Source: Hippasteria phrygiana (taxonomy: Eukaryota; Echinodermata; Asteroidea; Valvatida; Goniasteridae). From it: a stretch of DNA of 64,000 nucleotides. The notes beneath the pieces are model-generated. The model had not been told where the DNA came from. It saw only the letters and a program-made list of their open reading frames with translations, and did not search any database. The stretch lies in contig JAZGUH010000487.1 in NCBI GenBank assembly GCA_037893225.1, positions 434,001 through 498,000 of the forward strand, written 5' to 3'. Position 1 is the first letter of the stretch, and each line of letters begins with the position of its first letter. The position numbers and the translations under genes were made by a program. Below, one piece after another: positions 56,829 to 64,000 of this stretch.

Positions 56829-58036
56829 TTAATATGTTGCATTCGTGCAACCAGGTGAGGACAGAACAGCACACCGTGTTATCACAGCACACATTTCAGT
56901 ACACGTACACGTAGTGATCACATCATTCTCCAATACAAACTTAGCATGCTACATGCACATTGTAACTTCTGATAAAGCTGAATACTGGGGAGTGTGAGTG
57001 TACACATGTACAGCCCAATTAATCGGGGCTTTATATTTCTTATGCACAATTTCTATTTGATTTTTGTGAACCTTCGAATTACTGCAGTGGACGAGGATGC
57101 AAGTTTTATTACTTGACAAATTTTACAGACTTTTCCCAAGATTGTTCACTGCTATTTGTTCAGTGTGGACGCATTTGTTGCCCCACCACCTACACGTATC
57201 CATATTCTTCCTCCATGATCCATGTGACACTAATTAGTATTTCCTTAACCAGCGTTCCACATTCCTGTCATGTTGGACATTCACTTGATGATGGCAAGCA
57301 GGTCATTGGGGTTAAAAATAAATCCATACCTTCTGGTTAGAATCTGGAGTCTTGAAAAGGATCGCAAAGCATTACCACCAAACGTCCTCTAATATGTTTT
57401 ACACATGTTTGGCTTTGTTTCTCTGCCGTATACATAGTTCACATTGCTACGTGTAGGAGTTATGTACTTGTAGCGCAAGAAAAGCCGCAAAGCATAAGTA
57501 GAATAGCACTTGAAGGAATGTTTGAGATTCGGCTCTGGTTACCTGGTGTGGCATGTAGACCTATCTCCTTGCTTTATTATTGACAGCTCAGACAGCAGAC
57601 TACACTGTACATGCAGCTCAATTTCAACGAACATGATTACTTGATCCATCCTCTCTCATTTCTCATTATTACTGCCCACAATGAGGGATTTTTGACATTG
57701 ATGAACTCCACTTTTTTCAAAATCTGACAGGGGTACTGTGTCCTGATTTTTTTTTTAAATAAAGAATATTAGTTTACAGTCTGGCTTCTATTTTGTAATG
57801 AAGACCTATACGTGTATGTATTCCTGTTTTTGGACAGGGTTTTGTATTATAAGTTTTGCACATGTTCCATGTGAACTGATGGTCATGGTAAATATCATGT
57901 AAATGGTAATGGCCTGTAGTTGGTGGGCATTAGACAATGTAAATTAATTTTGAATTTTCAGACCCAATTTTTCCTTGTTAGCTGTCGGATTGAAACTAAT
58001 AAATGTTTTTGATCATTAGCAAAGATACACGTACTT
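56829..58036. other. no gene recognised
   Basis: Nothing supported on either strand. Confidence 0.4.
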
Positions 58037-58523
58037 GTACATGTACCTTTAAAGATGATGTTGATTGCTGAGAGAAGTCTGTGTGATTTTGTAGTTTTAT
58101 GTAGATTGCGTATTGTACAATAACAGCCAATTATTTCTGCCATGAAAGTGACTTTTGAGAGCTATTTTTATCAAGTCCCCTATAGCGCAGCATAGCCCGC
58201 TGGTGCCATTTGTCTAAAAGTCGTCGCTGCGGGCAGCAAACAATTCTGACGTCACAGGACTAACTCCTCTTTTGCTCCTAGTGCTAGACACAAAAGGGGA
58301 GTTCGTCCTATGACGTCAATCGTTTGCTGCCCGCAGCGACGACTTTTAGACAAAAGCACCAGTGGGCTAGGGGGACTTGATAAAAATAGCTCTCAAAAAG
58401 TCACTTTTTTGTTAATTCATGGCAGAAATAATTGGCTGTTATATTTTACAATATACAATTTAAAACTAAAAAAATTATGCAGACTTCTCACAGCAATCAA
58501 CATCCCCTTTAATGTACATGTAC
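58037..58523. repeat. foldback element with arms of about 200 bp
   Basis: The left arm (from TACATGTACCTTTAAAGATG) and right arm (to CATCCCCTTTAATGTACATG) are complementary over most of the 487 bp. The centre is near 58280, where GACGTCACAGGACTAACTCC pairs with GGAGTTCGTCCTATGACGTC. It is a large foldback-type repeat. Confidence 0.85.
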
Positions 58524-58699
58524 ACACACACACCCTGCAGGTGAAGTTATATTACAGTATCAACTCTCATTATCCTATTATACCCAATATGGTTGTACGA
58601 ACATCCCATCAAGTTCATGGCTCATTAGTTCTCTCTGCCAGTCAGCTGTTAGAAGGCATGGATTATTTACACATGTAGTAATAAACCTTTTAGTGTGAC

Positions 58700-58877
58700 A
58701 GTATACAAATAATGAATGTTTATGAGTGCGATGGTAAGAATAATTTCATGAGGTGACAGATTGAATGTTCCATTCCACGAGGCGAAGCCGAGTGGAATGG
58801 GACATTCCATCTGTCACCGAATGAAATTATTCTTACCATTGCACGAATGTGAAACATTCATTATTTGTTTTATACAA
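58700..58877. repeat. foldback element, 178 bp
   Basis: The arms ACAAATAATGAATGTTTATG... and ...CATTCATTATTTGTTTTATA meet around the short loop GAGGCGAAGCCGA (about 58781-58793). Pairing is high near the loop (TGTTCCATTCCAC / GTGGAATGGGACA). Confidence 0.85.
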
Positions 58878-58944
58878 CGCCTGAATAAATCCGACAGATT
58901 GCATGCATGGATTTCTTGGTGTAACGTTACAACATGCCGTTTAC

Positions 58945-59165
58945 CTTCTCAGTCCCGCATAAAACCGCGACAAAATTTTTTTGAGTTCCGAATCAGTTAA
59001 AGCTTCAATTGTTGTTCCTGCGTGTCTTGAAAATTCATCTAATCGTTTCACTGCATATTTGATTTGTCTCTTTGTATTTGGAGCGTCAGCATCGCCTACG
59101 AGTTCCAATTTTTCGTCGTCTGTTAGGAGAACAAACCGCGGCAGTTCGGGAAACTCGGCCGCCAT
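58945..59165 (-). CDS. first exon of a Crypton-derived ZMYM/QRICH1/KIAA1958-like gene
   Basis: The ATG at 59163-59165 lies in a good start context (AACATGGCGG). The frame gives 73 codons plus two bases and ends at AAG|GTAAAC, a strong 5' splice donor (GT at 58943-58944). The protein has an acidic/hydrophobic start (ELPRFVLLTDDEKLELVG), then NTKRQIKYAVKRLDEFSRH and LKKILSRFYAGLR. This is the layout of the N-terminal DNA-binding-like helices of Crypton tyrosine-recombinase-derived proteins (DUF3504-associated ZMYM2/QRICH1/KIAA1958 group). In many invertebrates this family is multicopy. No continuing exon was found on the minus strand below 58945, and two foldbacks would lie in intron 1. It may be a host gene or a truncated duplicate. 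Confidence 0.6.
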
Positions 59166-61554
59166 GTTGTGTGAATGACGGCCCTGTTGTAGCGCCACCA
59201 CAGTGACCGTGAAATTAGGGAAGTTCTTTTGGTTCTATCAATGCGTGCGCACCGTTTGAAAGAACCATGTGATAGAACGTTTTGGGCAGTGGGGGTTCGC
59301 GTCGTGTGATGGGTCGAATAATTCAATGCACGTGATCGACGATCCACCAATCGGATGGCTGGGATTTATTCAGGTGTTGTATAATGACTGATATCAATTT
59401 ATATAACCAGTTTACGTTTGGTTTGATCAACCGTAAAATGCATTACACAAAAGGCTGATGTACTTCAAAATCACTAACATGAGTTTTAAACCTGTGCCAC
59501 TGCGCACAATTCACATTGAAGGACTGGTTTCCAATTTGTAATTCTAGTCATTGCAGAAAAAAATCTTTGCAGAAAAAGGAAAAAGGAATTGTTCTTGGAA
59601 ACGTGTGGCGTCATGGCTTGTCCTTGTTGATTGAACTGTGCAAAAGGAATCCTGCATGCATAGATAAATGTCATGTGTACTTTGAAACTGAACCTGCACC
59701 AGGTCAAATTTGTGATGCAGGACAACATATCATGAAATCAAAGTGCTCAAGAAGGATAGATTTATCTTTGTAGGAAACCCACTCTTGTGCTCTGGCAGAT
59801 AGAAGTAGAACACAATTATTATTATTATTTTTTTTTGGGTGGGGGGATGTTTTTTTTAACCCACCTTGATTGGAAGTTAGGGTTAAATGCACCCCCAAGA
59901 AATGTCCCTTCACAAAATAATTTGGTGCTAGGCTAGGGCTCTCATATATAGCACACCCTTTCTCCAACCAGTGTCCCTGTAATAGCCTTCAAAAGCACAG
60001 AAATGTCTTACTCCTCCATTTATACTCATTTTGCTCATATTCTATGATACGACCCAAGCCAATAAAGCTGCGAAATTGGAGAGCGACCCATACAAACACG
60101 AAGGCACGAGCACTCTATAGATGGCGATATGTGCTAAGTGCTCACACTCAATTTGATTTGAGCCAGTTGGAGCCAGTTGCAGACCAGATTGAGTTTCAGT
60201 TTGCTCCTCGTGTGGCGCAGTGAAATTCACAGGCCACCTTTTGGAGAATGTACAGTGTACAAAGACCCTTGGGTCTGGGACAGCCCAATTGCCATGGTGG
60301 TGTATTCATGCTTTCATATACTTGGATACATACATGTTGCAAACACAAAAAGTACATTGCACTTGAGAATGTTGATTCCCCGGGGATAGCATGGTTTAGA
60401 CTAAATATCTGCCTGTCCACTACCAGCAACAATTTAAAAACTGCCTGTCAATATGCTCAGCCAAATTTTGAGAGCTGATACGTCTTGCTGCAATCTCAAC
60501 CTTTATTACCATTTTACTAACACTTCTGGGAGGAGATATTGAGATCTTATTCACCGATGTTAAAGATTAATGTAAAAGGAGAGAGTCTGGAATACATTTC
60601 TGCAAAAACAGTCTGTCCTAAAAAAAAAAATTGCATGCCCGCAGGAAAGGTAGACAGTGGGCTAGGTGAGATCCTGCACGTGGGTTTCTAAAACATGTAG
60701 CATTATACACTCATTGAATCAGTTGAGTACTTTGGAGTTTGGATGAGTCTGAATTGGTGATGATCCCCCAAAAATGGTGCCAGTGCCAGTCTTCCTGTCA
60801 TCTTCAAGAAAATTGCACCTGGAGACCTACATAACAATTCAAACTTTCCTAGGTTTGCAGTGTATAATTCAATTGTCCTGCCGCACCAAAGCTTTTGTCA
60901 AAATTTTGCTGGCATATTGAAAACACCAGCCTTTATAGTAAATGTATACATACATTTACATTTGTTGTACATTATAAATTATAATTCCATAATATGTGTA
61001 CGTATACATGTACATGTATTATGTGTATGAACTATATGAAGCTTTAACACATTCATGGTTACAAGACTTACAATGTATGTAACTGATTATTTTTATTTTT
61101 TATTTTTTTGAAATATCACAGTTTAATTCAGTTCAGCATTTATTTCCACACTTATTTCCACCTAAATGTAATATGTACAGTCCTGGTGCAATAAAAGGAT
61201 AAAAGGCCACAAACGCACATGAAATGCAAATATATTAAACAAAGTCAATGTAGACAAATTGAGATAGATCTGAAAAGCTGTTTGTAATTAGTCCAGGGCT
61301 GTAGAGAACCACCTTTACAGACCACATAAGAAAAACACCAAAATAAGCAAGGATTCTACATCCTGTCAAAATCCTACTTGGTGATACTGCAGATTGTGGG
61401 CTCCAGACCGGCTGGGGTCATGGTGCTTGTGTCCTTGAGCAAGGCACTTTGTCACAAGTTGCTTCTCTCCACCCAGGAATAAAATTAATACCTGTGAGTG
61501 ATGGTTATGTGTTTGATTAGCCTTTGTGCACTTAAATAGCAGCATGGCCGGGGC
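59166..61554. other. upstream region of the Crypton-like exon, then no gene
   Basis: 59166-59350 is fairly CpG-rich and could be a TATA-less promoter. An inverted GTTCTATCA...TGATAGAAC pair lies at 59230-59277. The 59516-59773 open frame shows no domain. The rest holds nothing supported. Confidence 0.35.
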
Positions 61555-61631
61555 GGGGGGGGGGGGGGGGGGGGGGGGTGTACAATGTATACTCCCCAGT
61601 GAGCAGGGAGCTGAGATGGTTTCAGGAATGA

Positions 61632-61781
61632 TTAAATGTAGTGTACATGATTGGTCATTGTTGCAATTTTGTAACTATGTTTACTTAGTTTTTAATTACA
61701 TGTAGTTGGTTTATACTTATTTCTAACAATTGTACAGCGCTTTGAGATGTCATTGTGACATGGAAAGTTTTTTAAAAATAA

Positions 61782-61819
<38 letters not shown>

Positions 61820-62270
61820 TTCAGAAATAGGTGGATTTGGGGGTTAGTATTTTATAGGAAATATCGTTCCACTTACCTGTTCAAAGTTTTGCGTTGTTGG
61901 ATGGCGAAAAAAACGAGAGAAAAACGGCGCTCGTTTTCAACTGTCGCGTGGATGATTGCCTTATCGTCAAGGCGCGCGTGGCTACCTGGCCCGCGTGATG
62001 CGCCCCGAATGCCAGCATGTCTGGGGCGCGCTACTTGTCCGAGTAGCCGCGCGCGCCTTGACTAAAGACTATAGGGCAGTTTTCCAACGATTTCCAGCTG
62101 GAAATCGTTGGAAAAAATATAAATTTCCACTTTTCTTGACGACAGCACACCTGGTGCCATAATTTCACAGGATGATTGAGACTACTAATAACTTACAGTC
62201 TAGTAAGGTATTTCGTAATAATTCAGTAAAAAAAAATTGGAGGATTACCAATCGTGTACACTACATTTAA
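61632..62270. mobile_element. MITE with TTAAA-GTAGTGTACA ends, copy C
   Basis: Left TTAAATGTAGTGTACA and right TGTACACTACATTTAA. Relative to copy A it contains an extra block (about 61670-61822) with TACAGCGCTTTGAG and an (ATT)n tract at about 61783-61820, probably the 3' end of another retroelement inserted in the MITE. Confidence 0.85.
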
Positions 62271-64000
62271 TGGGCCCGAAGACCAGGGGTAATAATACTG
62301 TAAAGCGCATTGAGAGTTCCTGCGGTCCTGAAATGAAGACCACTCTATTATTATTATTACAGTATACCAATGGCACATTCTTTGCACTTAGACAAATTGG
62401 GACATCATACAGTGTATATAAAGTAATGTTGCCAAGGCGCATGCAGTCCTAAACTCATCAGAATTCAACACGAGTTCTTACACAACCTGCTCTTGGAGTT
62501 TGTAAGGCTTGGTTAGTTAGGTTTACTTTGTAACTTCATAACCAGTTGTCTGATGTCAGCAATTTGCTCTCCTGGATACTGCTCTAGGGGTGGATCTGGG
62601 GTGGGGGGGGGGGGACGTTGGGGGCAGGAGCGTCAACACCGTTTTTTAGTTTGTGTTTTGATTTTACATAAATAAATCACTCTAAGACTAACTCCAGTAG
62701 CCGACTTTTTTGTGTTTTGTTTCAAGGGTAGATTTTTTGGTTAATCTTGTATTGATTCTTAATGCTAAAAAATATAGATCTGTCTTTATTCTAACTGTTC
62801 ACTTTACATTGTAACATACAGATGTGTAAAAGGCATCTATTGCGTACAATGTGGCATCATTAAACACCAACGTATTAGGAGTACCCTGCAAAGAGATCCC
62901 AGATGTTGCACAATAACACAGTTCGTGCATATCCTCCACGGAATGCCGACAAAAGCATTAGTTTTGGTGCTGGTAAAAATAAATAGCAGATACATGAAAA
63001 GGAAGGTCATCTCCTCTCAAGTGTGTGGGCTGAGCTGAATATCAAGGTTTTTTTAATGGCCCTATACCAAAGCTTGCTAATCCCAACAAAATACCCCCTT
63101 TCTAATTCTGCTTTGGAAAAAGACCTATCACCTTTTGTTCGCTGAAAGAAGTTGTCTGTGGAGACATTTCTTTTGGTCTGGCAGTGCGCAATGCTAAAGC
63201 TGCAAATTTAGTTTTCTTTTTTTTGGGGGGGGATCTTGCTGCCCCTCATCAAACATTATTTGTCATTATTTTCTGACCTTAAAAAAATTCACCAGCCCAA
63301 ATAGTTTGGTCATGGTGTCTGCAGAAACCTAAATTACTGGACTTGTCAACCAATCCAGCCTGGTGTAGTGAAGGACACTAAGCCAGCAGTTTAATAAAAG
63401 CAGACATACATGTACATGTACAGTACTTTTACTCTTGGCATGTGTGCATGCAAGGTAGGGATTGTGTGCGAAATGGGGTTTCAATGCGCCTGAATCCATT
63501 CACCCCTCAAAATGTATGTGTGTACATGTACATGGCTGCTTGTGGCCTGAACCAGTGTGTGTGGGTTTACATAGGTCAGAGCTAGCTTTGGGGTGTCGAC
63601 TTGCTGGACTGGAAAAGCTCTGAGCAAGCTTGTAAATTTGAAAGCATTAAAATCATACATGTATGTCATCAGGGCATTCAACTGAGTTAAATGTGAACTG
63701 ACTGTACTTTTGTTTATAGTAATTAATTACTATTAACTCCCGAGGGTGTGTGGAATATCATATTCATAAATACCTAAGACAGTTTACCCGTTCCTATTGA
63801 TTGAGAGCCCGTCACGTGGGTGGCTTTAAACGGCCGATAAAATACCAAGTAATTTTAAACCCTTTTTTTGGGGCACACAAAATTTTGATTCCCTAAGAAA
63901 TCTGGTCCCTTCTTTTGGTTGAACACTCGCGTGACCATGCAGTCACTCTTCTACATACGCAAAAGCGCAATACTACAGATGAGTTCGTATTTAGAGTCCA
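62271..64000. other. no gene; minor repeat traces
   Basis: A GCGCATTGAGAG...(TTA)n trace is at about 62305-62360, and a hAT-like end TAGGGGTGGATCTGG with a G run at about 62586-62613. No gene is supported to the window end. Confidence 0.4.

Noticed and set aside
56657..56914. Open frame with a SHLVT protein repeat
   Set aside because: It is only the translation of the 15-bp minisatellite; the reverse strand is equally open, and there is no other coding signal.
59516..59773. Cysteine-containing 85-codon frame
   Set aside because: No domain, no splice context and no conserved partner; probably chance.
61730..62065. Frame with a polyisoleucine stretch
   Set aside because: It translates an (ATT)n microsatellite inside MITE copy C.

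Overview
This 64-kb window is eukaryotic, repeat-dense DNA from a marine invertebrate. I lean towards a deuterostome such as an echinoderm, hemichordate or cephalochordate. The reasons are a C-type lectin plus PAN/apple secreted protein, CR1-like LINE remnants with a 2A-like NPGP motif, a Penelope-like element, abundant tRNA-like SINEs, and very frequent TACATGTA and TAGGCCTA words. No taxon is proven, and there are no bacterial operons, rRNA or CRISPR.

Only two stretches look like host genes. One is an apparently complete single-exon gene for a secreted C-type lectin/PAN protein on the minus strand (14292-15086), with a TATA box upstream. The other is a first coding exon on the minus strand (58945-59165) ending in a good splice donor. 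It resembles the N-terminal part of the Crypton-derived ZMYM/QRICH1/KIAA1958-like (DUF3504) family, and its later exons were not found.

The rest is mobile or repetitive DNA. 1-1634 is a decayed Ty3/gypsy-like gag-protease on the minus strand. 3229-7795 is a Penelope-like element (RT plus GIY-YIG) with 148-bp terminal direct repeats, split by a 1382-bp BEL/Pao fragment flanked by a 6-bp duplication. 8-14 kb holds SINE pieces, a LINE tail and G-run-bearing hAT-like elements. 16-26 kb holds several MITE families, a foldback, very long G/C homopolymers and an (AAATT)n array. 27.3-30.7 kb is a rearranged CR1/L2-like LINE. 31-41 kb carries many short elements bounded by TTAACCCT...AGGGTTAA, plus nested inverted-repeat elements. 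42971-52854 is a tandem segmental duplication of two roughly 4-5 kb units whose differences are mostly transposon insertions, so each unit serves as the other's empty site. 53.6-59 kb has a hAT MITE, a 15-bp minisatellite made of CRE palindromes, and two foldbacks next to the Crypton-like exon. 61.6-62.3 kb is another MITE copy.

The most unusual signals are: a set of TTAA-bounded elements with telomere-like ends but unrelated interiors, two of which occupy the same TTAA site in the duplicated units; the 1271-bp hAT-like insertion with a perfect 8-bp duplication and a preserved empty site; the BEL fragment laid out as 3'-internal, possible LTR, then possible 5'-internal inside the Penelope ORF; and a SINE that sits in opposite orientations at the same place in the two duplicated units.
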